Source: Mesorhizobium comanense
GTDB taxonomy: Bacteria > Pseudomonadota > Alphaproteobacteria > Rhizobiales > Rhizobiaceae
Direction of reading: 5' to 3'
Assembly (NCBI RefSeq): GCF_005503535.1
Contig: NZ_SCNN01000015.1
Coordinates: 62,001 to 126,000, forward strand
DNA: 64,000 bases
Position numbers and translations under genes: made by a program. The notes under the pieces were generated by a model. It had not been told where the DNA came from. It made no database searches and saw only the letters and a list, made by a program, of their open reading frames with translations. This document shows positions 52,036-61,601 of this stretch, piece by piece (position 1 is the first letter of the stretch; each line of letters starts with the position of its first letter).

Positions 52036-52713
52036 ATGCTTAGCCTGATCAGAACATTGCTCGACGGCGCCAGCGCACGGGCCGAGGACGGCCTCAAGGA
52101 TCGCTTTGCCATCGACCTTCTGGCGCAGCGCATCCGCGACGCCGAGGCCGGACTTGCCGCCGCCAAGCAGACGCTTGCCGGCCTCATCGTGCGCCAGCGC
52201 GCCGAACAGGCCGGCCTCGACCAGCTCGACCGCCGTCACGCCGATCTGGAAAGCCGTACGATGAGCGCGCTCGCCGCCGGCAACAACGCGCTTGCCGAGA
52301 GCGGTGCGGCGGCCATCGCCGAACTGGAGAATGAACGCGAGGTCCGCCGCGCCACCGTGCAGAGCCTTGGCGAGAAGATATTGCGCATGCGGGTGTCGGT
52401 CGAGCGGGCGCACCGCCGCATCATCGACTTGAACCAGGGCATGATTTCCGCCCGCGCCATCGATGCCGAGCGCAAGGCGCAGTCACGGCTGGTCAGATCG
52501 ATCGGGCACTCGGCGAGCATCAACGACGCCGAAGAGCTGCTGGCCCGCATCAAGGGCGCCGCCGACCCGTTCGAGGAAGCCGGCATTCTCGACGAGATCG
52601 ATGGCGAACTGCGCCACGAGGCGATCCGCGACCGCCTTGCCGACGCCGGCCACGGTCCGGCGGTGAAAATCCGCGCCAAGGACGTGCTCGAGCGCCTGAA
52701 GACCATCAACTGA
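52036..52713 (+). CDS. PspA/IM30-family protein
   Basis: This is a 225-residue coiled-coil protein of the PspA/IM30 family, which assembles on stressed inner membranes. The sequence is almost wholly helical with charged heptads (residues about 25-160) and begins with the amphipathic helix usual for membrane binding. No sigma-54 site or PspBC genes are seen; control seems to be by the divergent TetR instead. It is followed after 55 nt by a YiaA/YiaB-type membrane protein. Confidence 0.87.
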   Translation: MLSLIRTLLDGASARAEDGLKDRFAIDLLAQRIRDAEAGLAAAKQTLAGLIVRQRAEQAGLDQLDRRHADLESRTMSALAAGNNALAESGAAAIAELENEREVRRATVQSLGEKILRMRVSVERAHRRIIDLNQGMISARAIDAERKAQSRLVRSIGHSASINDAEELLARIKGAADPFEEAGILDEIDGELRHEAIRDRLADAGHGPAVKIRAKDVLERLKTIN

Positions 52714-52768
52714 AGACGCCCAGACCCCGATTTCCATCCATAGATCATCAAATCAACGGAGAACTCCA

Positions 52769-53029
52769 ATGAACGGCAATCAGACCTACATCATGTTCAA
52801 CACCATCTCTGTCGGTGCGGCCTACTTCATGCTTGGCCTGTCACTGTGGCTGGCACCGGTCGACCTCTCGACCAAGGGCTATTGGGGCATGGGCATCCTT
52901 TTGCTCACAGGCAGCCTGGTGAACCTCGTCAAGTACCGCACCGACGCGCGCATCTCGGCCGAGACCACCGCCAAGATCGAAAAGGCCCGCAACGAGAAGC
53001 TGATCAGCGAGTATGTCGGCAAGGAATGA
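52769..53029 (+). CDS. YiaA/YiaB-family inner-membrane protein
   Basis: This is an 86-residue protein with two membrane segments (about residues 8-28 and 38-58), the second with GYWGMGILLLTGSLVNLVKYRTD, the hallmark of YiaA/YiaB proteins, and a charged C-terminal tail. It is in the pspA operon and ends before a strong terminator at 53051. A partner role in membrane stress is inferred from position. Confidence 0.88.
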   Translation: MNGNQTYIMFNTISVGAAYFMLGLSLWLAPVDLSTKGYWGMGILLLTGSLVNLVKYRTDARISAETTAKIEKARNEKLISEYVGKE

Positions 53030-53050
53030 TGCCGGCCTGCCTAACGCAAG

Positions 53051-53077
53051 AAAGCCCGGGTCGCCCCGGGCTTTTTT
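53051..53077 (+). terminator. Rho-independent terminator after the pspA-yiaA operon
   Basis: AAAGCCCGGG (53051-53060) pairs with CCCGGGCTTT (53065-53074) around TCGC and ends in a T-run. Confidence 0.9.
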
Positions 53078-53117
53078 GTCTTGCAGCGCGACTCCTTGCG
53101 GAACTTGGGTCGCCCGG

Positions 53118-53810
53118 TCAGCGGTGCGACAGCGCCTCCAGCGCGTCGGCCGCGGCTTCCAGGATGCTCATGGCTTCGGCCTGCTTTTCCTCTGGCGCGT
53201 CGACGATATCGCTGAGCGCGGCGCGCAGCCGATGGCGAATGGCGCGGAATTCGTCACGCGTTTCCGAGCGCTCGCCGCGCCCGCCCCGGCCGCCGCGGCG
53301 GTCTTCGCCATCGTCGTTCCAGCCGAACCAGTCGCGCGCCTTGGCCATCTTGCGGCCGAAGCGTTCGAGGTGTTCCAGCACGCCGTCGATCATCTCGCGG
53401 TTGTCGCTCAGATGCGCCTGCCCGGCCTCGGTGATTGAAAACACCTTCTTGTTGCCCTCGCTCGACGAGACGGCATAGCCGGCCTCTTCCAGGAAGGTCA
53501 GCGTCGGGTAGACCACGCCCGGGCTCGGGCTGTAGATGCCGCTGGTGCGTTCTTCCAGCGCCTTGATGATGTCGTAGCCGTGGCGGGGTGCCTCGGCCAG
53601 CAGCGACAGCGTGATCAGCTTGAGATCGCCGTCGGCCAGCATGCGCCCGGCGCGGAAGAAGTCGCCCGGGCCGCCGCGTCCGCCACCGCCCCTGCCCCCG
53701 AACGGCCCGAAACCGCCGCCACCGCCACGGCCGCCGAACTTGCCGGCCATATGCATGAACATGCGCTCGGCGCGGTCGCCGAAATGATTGCCAAAATTGT
53801 GCTTGTGCAT
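53118..53810 (-). CDS. PadR-family regulator with Gly-rich N-terminal tail
   Basis: This is a 230-residue PadR-type regulator. The winged helix (LKLITLSLLAEAPRHGYDIIKALEERTSGIYSPSPGVVYPTLTFLEEAGYV-like, about residues 60-120) is followed by a C-terminal dimer helix. The first 55 residues (His-rich start, then Gly/Arg-rich GGRGGGGG... segment) are unusual for PadR. A Gly/Arg-rich stretch recurs in the middle (RRGGRGGRGE). The promoter carries two copies of TATCTTACGATRTATCT. The regulated gene is uncertain; it may be its own. Confidence 0.88.
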   Translation of the reverse strand: MHKHNFGNHFGDRAERMFMHMAGKFGGRGGGGGFGPFGGRGGGGRGGPGDFFRAGRMLADGDLKLITLSLLAEAPRHGYDIIKALEERTSGIYSPSPGVVYPTLTFLEEAGYAVSSSEGNKKVFSITEAGQAHLSDNREMIDGVLEHLERFGRKMAKARDWFGWNDDGEDRRGGRGGRGERSETRDEFRAIRHRLRAALSDIVDAPEEKQAEAMSILEAAADALEALSHR

Positions 53811-53828
53811 TGATTGCTCCTTAAGTTG

Positions 53829-53895
53829 TATCTTACGATATATCTTAATTAGGCATGCCGGCCGCTTGAGTCAAGATATATCTTACGATGTATCT
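53829..53895. promoter_or_regulatory. Two PadR-type operator repeats
   Basis: TATCTTACGATATATCT (53829-53845) and TATCTTACGATGTATCT (53879-53895) differ at one base and are 50 bp apart, in the leader of the padR gene. Autoregulation is likely. The next gene (DCC, 53974) is downstream on the other side and converges on this region. Confidence 0.65.
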
Positions 53896-53973
53896 GAAGG
53901 AAGGCCAAGCGGCATTCGCACCGCCGACGGAGAACCGGACGCGCCACCTCAGATCAGGCGTTGCGAAAGGGGG

Positions 53974-54342
53974 CTACCAGCGGCCGTTGCGCCGGTTCCA
54001 GGCGTAGAGCAGGTCGGCGAACCGGTCATAGGCAAAGCGCGTCAGCGGCAGGATCAGCCGGTTGCCGAACAGTGTCGCCAGCCAGCCCTCGCCCGGCGTC
54101 GCGGCCCAGACGGCGACGGCAACGTCGGCGCCGACCAGCAGCCGGCCATCCGCGTCGGTGGCATGCAGCCGGCGGCGGATGTCTTCCAGCGTGGCGCCAA
54201 ATCGGGCAAGTGCCGCCGGCTCCAGATTGATGTCGCGGAACGCGATGCGCCCGGCCCTGACCGCTTCGATCAGCCGCCGCTTCTGCCGGGCAATGCCCGC
54301 ATCGCAGACCGGACAACGCGTGTTGTACCAGACGGTGAGCAC
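53974..54342 (-). CDS. DCC-family (DUF393) thiol-disulfide oxidoreductase-like protein
   Basis: This is a 122-residue protein of the DCC/DUF393 family. The N-terminal YNTRCPVCDAG supplies the CxxC motif typical of thioredoxin-like redox proteins. The C-terminal part has a helix rich in aromatic residues. GTG 54342 directly follows the TAA of the EamA gene, so the two are co-transcribed. The redox partner is unknown. Confidence 0.85.
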   Translation of the reverse strand: MLTVWYNTRCPVCDAGIARQKRRLIEAVRAGRIAFRDINLEPAALARFGATLEDIRRRLHATDADGRLLVGADVAVAVWAATPGEGWLATLFGNRLILPLTRFAYDRFADLLYAWNRRNGRW

Positions 54343-55407
54343 TTACCCGTGGCCATGCCTGTGGTGCAGATCCGGATAATGCGGATGGCGATGACGCATC
54401 GGTGCATGCCGGTGCCAATGCGAGTGCGGCTCGTTCACCGGTCCGTCATGATCGTGCTGGTGATGGTCGTCATGCACATGGCTGTGCTCGTGTTCCAGCG
54501 CCTCGTGGTCGTGCTCATGCTCATGGCGTTCCGACAGATGCAGCCAAAGGCCGATGCCCATCAAAAATCCCGCGATCGCCAGCTTCAGCGTGACAGGCTC
54601 GCCCAGCATCAGGATCGCCAGCAAGGCACCTATAAAGGGGGCCAGCGAGTAATAGGCTCCCGTGCGTGCCGTGCCGAGATGGCGCAACGCGAGAATGAAC
54701 ATCACCAGGCTGACACCGATGCCGAAGAACCCGACAGCGGCCGTCGCCGCGATGGTCGGCATGGCAGGAAATGAAGCGCCGGCAGCAAATCCCAGTCCGA
54801 TATTGGCGACGCCCGCGACCAGCCCCTTCAACATGGCGATCACCACGGGGTCGGTGGCAGAGATGCGGCGTGTAAAATTATTGTCCAGCCCCCACGCCAA
54901 GCACGCCCCGGCGACGAGCAGCGCACCAAGGTTGAAGGCAACGCCCTCGCCTTGCCACGACAACAACAGGGCGCCGGCAAGAATGGCAAAAGCGCCAAAA
55001 AGCAGGCGCCGGTCGACATTCTCGCGGTAGACGAGCCAGGCGATCGCCATGGTCGCCAACCCTTCCAGGTTGAGCAGCAACGCCGAACTGGACGCTGTGT
55101 TGAGAGTGAGGCCGAACATCAACAGCACCGGCCCAACGACGCCACCCATACCAATGGCCAGCGCCAGCCATGGCAGATCCCTGGTGGTCAGTTGCGCTTC
55201 GCCGGCAGCGGCGGCCGCACCACGCAGCAGGCGATACAAAGTCAAGCCGAGCCCGGCACCGAGATAGAGCAGGCCAGCCAGCATGAAGGGATCGACGCTG
55301 ACAAGCAGCAGCTTGGACAGCGGCGGCGTGGCGCCAAACAGCGCGGCGGAGCCCAGGGCGAGCGGCACGCCGGGCCACAGATGGGAATGGGAATGCGCTT
55401 CGGACAT
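54343..55407 (-). CDS. EamA/DMT-family transporter with His-rich tail
   Basis: This is a 354-residue permease of the drug/metabolite transporter superfamily with about 10 membrane segments and two EamA repeats (for example VGPVLLMFGLTLNTASSSALLLNLEG, then GVSLVMFILALRHLGTARTGAYYSLAPF). The C-terminal 65 residues are extremely His-rich (HEHEHDHEALEHEHSHVH and more), and HSHSH is near the N-terminus, suggesting metal binding or metal sensing. A metal exporter is possible but unproved. It is followed directly by the DCC gene. Confidence 0.9.
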   Translation of the reverse strand: MSEAHSHSHLWPGVPLALGSAALFGATPPLSKLLLVSVDPFMLAGLLYLGAGLGLTLYRLLRGAAAAAGEAQLTTRDLPWLALAIGMGGVVGPVLLMFGLTLNTASSSALLLNLEGLATMAIAWLVYRENVDRRLLFGAFAILAGALLLSWQGEGVAFNLGALLVAGACLAWGLDNNFTRRISATDPVVIAMLKGLVAGVANIGLGFAAGASFPAMPTIAATAAVGFFGIGVSLVMFILALRHLGTARTGAYYSLAPFIGALLAILMLGEPVTLKLAIAGFLMGIGLWLHLSERHEHEHDHEALEHEHSHVHDDHHQHDHDGPVNEPHSHWHRHAPMRHRHPHYPDLHHRHGHG

Positions 55408-55433
55408 GATCTCACCCTATCACAACGGGCGTA

Positions 55434-55703
55434 TCACTTATGCCGCATCGCCGTCTTCGGGCCGACGCATTTGTTGTCCCGGAACAGCGCCCACTCTTCG
55501 CACAGGCGCCCGTTCGGCAACCGGCAGAACCCGTATTCGTTGCCGGCCTTGTCCTTCCTGACCACGAAACGTCCGCCGATCGCGCCGCAATGGACCGATG
55601 CCGGATTGGCCATGCCGACCGGTTTTTGCCCAGCGAAACCCGCATCCAAAAGCATCGATGACAGTGCGGCAAGGCCCGCGGCCAAAATCGAAACTTTCTT
55701 CAT
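55434..55703 (-). CDS. DUF333-family small secreted protein
   Basis: This is an 89-residue protein. A signal peptide (about residues 1-24) precedes ANPASVHCGAIGGRFVVRKDKAGNEYGFCRLPNGRLCEEWALFRDNKC, the DUF333 hallmark with four cysteines. Members are often labelled putative haemolysin without evidence. ATG 55703 starts the signal. It lies 26 nt downstream of the EamA gene start on the same strand, but its promoter is its own. Confidence 0.87.
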   Translation of the reverse strand: MKKVSILAAGLAALSSMLLDAGFAGQKPVGMANPASVHCGAIGGRFVVRKDKAGNEYGFCRLPNGRLCEEWALFRDNKCVGPKTAMRHK

Positions 55704-55811
55704 CACGATTCTCCCCTCGCCGCATCCTACCACGGCGAAGCGTCCTGTCTCACGGCAAGGCATCGCCAGGCCGGCACCCGATCATCGACTTCGAAAACCC
55801 TGCCTATCGCG

Positions 55812-56105
55812 TCATCCAAGCGAAGAGATGATCTCGCGGTAAGCAAACTCCGGGAAGGCCTTGAGCGTGCGCGTCCTGACGCTGCCGCCCGAGCCCAGCA
55901 TCAACGCAAAGCGGGCGAGCACCGCGTCATCGGGCGCCTCGACCACCGCCACCATGTCGAATTCACCCATGGTCAGGTAGAACGACTTGAACGATCCACC
56001 CATCTCGCCCAGTTGCTTCCTGGCGGCATCGAGGCGCTTGGGCGAGTCGCGCACGGTCTTCGCGCCCTGCTCGGTCCAGTTCATCAGCACGATGTAAGTC
56101 GTCAT
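55812..56105 (-). CDS. GYD-domain protein
   Basis: This is a 97-residue GYD-family protein (ferredoxin-like fold). Typical stretches are YIVLMNWTEQGAKTVRDSPKR and GEFDMVAVVEAPDDAVLARFAL. The family has no firm function. The gene is alone between the DUF333 gene and the rpoD region. Confidence 0.88.
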   Translation of the reverse strand: MTTYIVLMNWTEQGAKTVRDSPKRLDAARKQLGEMGGSFKSFYLTMGEFDMVAVVEAPDDAVLARFALMLGSGGSVRTRTLKAFPEFAYREIISSLG

Positions 56106-56262
56106 CTACGCCTCCCTCCGGGGCCACGGAGCACGGCACTCATGCCATGGGTATGTCTACATGGCCGCGACCGGGGCGGGCTTCCGGGGTTGTCGCCCAG
56201 AAAATGCATCCGACGCGAAATTATCCTCCCGAAGGAGATGGGCCGCAAGGCGGTTGCACAAC

Positions 56263-56287
56263 GAAAAAGGGCGCCGTCGGCGCCCTT
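56263..56287 (-). terminator. Rho-independent terminator after rpoD
   Basis: AAGGGCGCC (56267-56275) and GGCGCCCTT (56279-56287) form a strong stem. On the minus strand it is followed by TTTTTCG. Confidence 0.9.
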
Positions 56288-56311
56288 GATCTTCAATACA
56301 ACAGGTCAAAC

Positions 56312-58339
<2,028 letters not shown>

Positions 58340-58772
58340 AATTTTTATCTTCTCCTAGCGGCCGGGCATCGGGCCGCGTAAGCTTTCGGACCATTCAAAA
58401 TCGGATAGGCTTGTCTTCAGACGCGCTTCACCGGGCCACCAACTTCACCGTCTTGTTTGGTGCATGCCGTTGTCCCAAAACCGGTTCCACTCCTGTGCGA
58501 CCACTCTTGGGCGACATGCATTAAGTCCAGATTAACCCTGATATCTGTGGCAGGCTGCCTGCCTGTCCAGTGACCAGCACCTCGTATCGCAGCATTTCCC
58601 GTCCAAGCGGGTGCGGGTTAACGTTTCGAATCGTCCTGATTCCGCCATTCTGTCGGAAGGTCAAGCGCCTCTGGCATGATTCGCATGAAAAAAGCGAATC
58701 AATTACCCGACTTAGCGCGCCCCGCTCCCTGGGGGAGCGTCGCCACGCTTTCATTCCTGTACGCATCCGCAC
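58340..58772. promoter_or_regulatory. rpoD leader with palindromic repeat and CtrA-type site
   Basis: No gene is seen in 433 nt. A repeat with ends TGCATG...GTCCCAA and TTGGGCGACATGCA occupies about 58463-58520, like a short rhizobial intergenic palindrome. TTAA-gtccaga-TTAA at 58521-58535 fits the CtrA consensus, about 180 nt before rpoD. rpoD probably has its own promoter here in addition to read-through from dnaG. Confidence 0.5.
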
Positions 58773-60713
58773 TTAGGCTCGCCCGGCCCTGCCCGACGAC
58801 ACGCCGAATCCTTCGATCAGCGCTTCCGTCGCTTGTACATCCTGAAATTGCGCCTGAATTTCGATCAGGTGGCGGAAGTTTTCGTCCGAAGGATCCGCAT
58901 CCATCGCCGCTTCCGCCGCTCTAAGCTCCTTATGTAATGTGCGCGCGCTGCGCTGCAAGTGCAGCGCCTGGTTGAGAGCGTCGCGGGCATCCTCGAGGGC
59001 CGCCGTCTCCAGTGCTGGCCATTGCCGCGCCCGCCTGATCAGGTCGACGGCCCGGCCCCAGATCTCGCCACAGCCGGCGCGCTCCACCGTCGCCACCACG
59101 GCATGGCGGTCATCGGCCGTGTCGTGCGCCATCGCGTCGAGAATGGCGGCGTGCAGCCGCCTCAGGTCCGAATTGGCAAGGTCGAGAAACTCGACATGGG
59201 CGAAATTCTCGTCGATCAGCGCCGGATGATTGATCAGGGCGACGATGATCGTCGCCTCGCGCACCGACATCCCCTCGCTGCCGCGCTTGACCAGGGCCGA
59301 CTGGCCGAGGCTCTCTGTGATCGCGATACGGCCGCCGCCGCCCTTGGCGAACTGTCCGCCCGGCGCCTTGGGCTGGCCCGGGCGTCCGTCCTGGCGGCCG
59401 CCTCGCGGACCTTGCGGGCCGCCGCGCTGGGAGCCGAAGAAGCTCAGCACCCGCTCGCGCATTTCCTGCTGATAGTGATAGCGCAGGCTTTCGTCGCGGA
59501 TGCGGCTGGTCAGCTCGCGCAGCGTCTTTTCGAGCTCGGCCCGCCGTTCCGGCGTGTCGAAGACGCCGCCCGAGGTCTCGCGCATCCACAACAGGTCGAC
59601 CAGCGGCCGTGCCTCCGAGAGCACCGCGCGGAACGCGTCCGGCCCCTCGGCCTTGACCAGGTCGTCGGGATCCTTGCCTTCCGGCAGCAGCGCAAAACGC
59701 GCCGAGCGCCCCGCCTGGACCGACGGCAGGGCGATATCCGCGGCCCGCCAGGCCGCCTTCAGGCCAGCCTTGTCGCCGTCGAAGCACAGCATCGGTTCCG
59801 GCGCCATGCGCCACAAGAGTTCCAGCTGGTTTTCGGTGAGTGCGGTACCGAGTGGCGCAACCACATTCTCGAAGCCGGCCTGCGCCAGCGCGATCACGTC
59901 CATATAGCCTTCGACGGCGATCACCGTGCCGCCCTTGGCCAGCGCTTTACGGGCACGGGCGAAATTGTAGAGCACATTGCCCTTGTGGAAGAGCTCGGTG
60001 TCGGGTGAGTTCATGTATTTGGCGAGCGCGTCCGGCGCCAGCGCCCGGCCGCCGAAGGCGATGATCTTGCCGCGCGAATCCGGAATCGGGAACATGATGC
60101 GGTCGCGGAACCAGTCATAGGAGACCGGAATGTCGTCGCCATGGCGCACCAGCCCGCAGGCCTCGATGTCGGCCTTCGGCACGCCCTTTGCCGCCAGATG
60201 CTCCTTAAGAGCGTTGCGGCTGTCGGGCGCGAAGCCCAGGCGGAACGACTGCTGCGTCGCCGGCGTCAGCCCGCGATCCCTGAGATAGGCGCGGGCCTTG
60301 GCTCCCTCGGGCCCCTGCAGCCGCTCCTGGAAGAAGACGGTCGACATCTCCATGACGTCGGTGAGGCTGGCGCGCTCCTTCTCGCGCCGTTCCTCGCGTT
60401 CGTCGCGCACCGGCATCGGCACGCCCGCCATGTCGGCGATCTTTTCGACCGCCTCGGGAAAGCTCAGCCCTTCGAGTTCGGTGAGGAACTTGAAATGGTC
60501 GCCCGAGACCGAGCAGCCGAAACAGTGGTAGCGGCCCTTCTTGTCCTCGCAGTGGAAGGACGGGCTCTTCTCGCCATGAAAGGGGCAACAGGCCCAGTAG
60601 TCGCCGCGCGACGTATTGGTCTTCTTGCGATCCCACGCGACGCGCTGGCCGATAACCTGTGAAATCGGCACGCGGTCGCGGATCTCGTCGAGAAAGGCGG
60701 GCGGAAAGCGCAT
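58773..60713 (-). CDS. dnaG: DNA primase
   Basis: This is a 646-residue primase that makes RNA primers at the replication fork. The N-terminal zinc ribbon has CPFHGEKSPSFHC and CFGC (ligands Cys43, His46, Cys64, Cys67), the catalytic core has the TOPRIM motifs VIAVEGYMDVIAL and CFDGDKAG, and the C-terminal part is the helicase-interacting domain, joined by a Gly/Arg/Pro-rich linker (about residues 430-465). ATG 60713 is followed directly by the usual FPPAFLDEIRDRV. It precedes rpoD on the same strand. Confidence 0.98.
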   Translation of the reverse strand: MRFPPAFLDEIRDRVPISQVIGQRVAWDRKKTNTSRGDYWACCPFHGEKSPSFHCEDKKGRYHCFGCSVSGDHFKFLTELEGLSFPEAVEKIADMAGVPMPVRDEREERREKERASLTDVMEMSTVFFQERLQGPEGAKARAYLRDRGLTPATQQSFRLGFAPDSRNALKEHLAAKGVPKADIEACGLVRHGDDIPVSYDWFRDRIMFPIPDSRGKIIAFGGRALAPDALAKYMNSPDTELFHKGNVLYNFARARKALAKGGTVIAVEGYMDVIALAQAGFENVVAPLGTALTENQLELLWRMAPEPMLCFDGDKAGLKAAWRAADIALPSVQAGRSARFALLPEGKDPDDLVKAEGPDAFRAVLSEARPLVDLLWMRETSGGVFDTPERRAELEKTLRELTSRIRDESLRYHYQQEMRERVLSFFGSQRGGPQGPRGGRQDGRPGQPKAPGGQFAKGGGGRIAITESLGQSALVKRGSEGMSVREATIIVALINHPALIDENFAHVEFLDLANSDLRRLHAAILDAMAHDTADDRHAVVATVERAGCGEIWGRAVDLIRRARQWPALETAALEDARDALNQALHLQRSARTLHKELRAAEAAMDADPSDENFRHLIEIQAQFQDVQATEALIEGFGVSSGRAGRA

Positions 60714-60799
60714 TGGGGAACTCGTTTTCCCACCATATAATCATGCCGGAGAAATCCGACGACCCCTAATGCAGGCCATGCCCGGTTTCCACAGGGCAA

Positions 60800-60826
60800 A
60801 AAGAAAGGCGGCCATTGCGGGCCGCC
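60800..60826 (-). terminator. Rho-independent terminator after the RcnB-like gene
   Basis: GGCGGCC (60807-60813) and GGCCGCC (60820-60826) form the stem. On the minus strand it is followed by TTTCTTTTT. Confidence 0.85.
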
Positions 60827-60857
60827 CTCCTTTCGGTCTCGTGCTGTCGCGGGAGAC

Positions 60858-61223
60858 TTAATGTGCCGCGATGGCCCCAAAAATGACGCCGGAGAGAATG
60901 CCGACCAGCACATAGTCGTTGCCGACGCGGATCCATTCCTGGCCGCGGCCAGGACGATGCAGGCCGTAGCGGCCATAGTCGCGGATCGGCTGGTGGCGCT
61001 TCCAGTTCCCGTATTTCTGGCCGTTGCGCCAGTGATTGCGCTTCACCACCACCTTCTTCTTCACCACGACACGCTTGTCGACGTGCCTGCCGGGCTTCTG
61101 CCAGTCGACCTTCGAGTAATTCGACTGCGGCGCCACCGGCGCATTCATCGGCGCGGCCTGCCCGGCGAGCGAACTGGCGGCCAGCATCGAGACAGCGAGG
61201 CCGGAGAGAATGATGCGTTTCAT
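60858..61223 (-). CDS. RcnB-like small periplasmic protein
   Basis: This is a 121-residue exported protein. A signal peptide (about residues 1-24, cut near GQAAP) precedes a basic stretch (KKKVVVKRNHWRNGQKYGNWKRH) and a C-terminal part with YGLHRPGRGQEWIRVGNDYVLVGILSGVI. The last part is typical of RcnB-family proteins, named for nickel/cobalt homeostasis in E. coli. Homologues in rhizobia are numerous and not necessarily metal-related. ATG 61223 begins the signal with GGAG upstream. Confidence 0.82.
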   Translation of the reverse strand: MKRIILSGLAVSMLAASSLAGQAAPMNAPVAPQSNYSKVDWQKPGRHVDKRVVVKKKVVVKRNHWRNGQKYGNWKRHQPIRDYGRYGLHRPGRGQEWIRVGNDYVLVGILSGVIFGAIAAH

Positions 61224-61601
61224 GAGGAAGTCTCCTTGGTTGTCGATGCCTGAGGAGTAGCGGCTGGCGGATGAACTGAAACTGAACACGACCATTACAA
61301 TTATGTAATGAAATCCTGTGGTTATTTCGGGAATTTGAATATCTTTGCAAACTCGGGCGGCATGCTGCGCGCCAAACCACGGCGGGGCGTGGCGCCGCCG
61401 GGCGAGCATCTGCGGGCCAATCCATTTTCCGACAGGCGCTGTCGCCATGCGACGGCCCTTGAAATCGACAAATTTTTATTATCCGGCTAAAATATTCCGG
61501 TTAAAGTTCAAGGCTGCCATGACCATGATTCGCATCCTCGTTTTTACCCCCGATCCTCGTGCCCTCCCCGGCGCGCGGCCTGCCCGCATGCAGGCCCCGA
61601 A
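61224..61601. promoter_or_regulatory. Divergent leader of rcnB-like and Na/Pi genes
   Basis: These 378 nt hold a CATTAC/GTAATG dyad with a 6-nt centre at 61293-61310, near the RcnB-like start. A short reading frame of 28 codons (61519-61605) overlaps the Na/Pi ATG as ATGA and could be a coupled leader peptide. No typical PhoB box was found. Confidence 0.4.
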
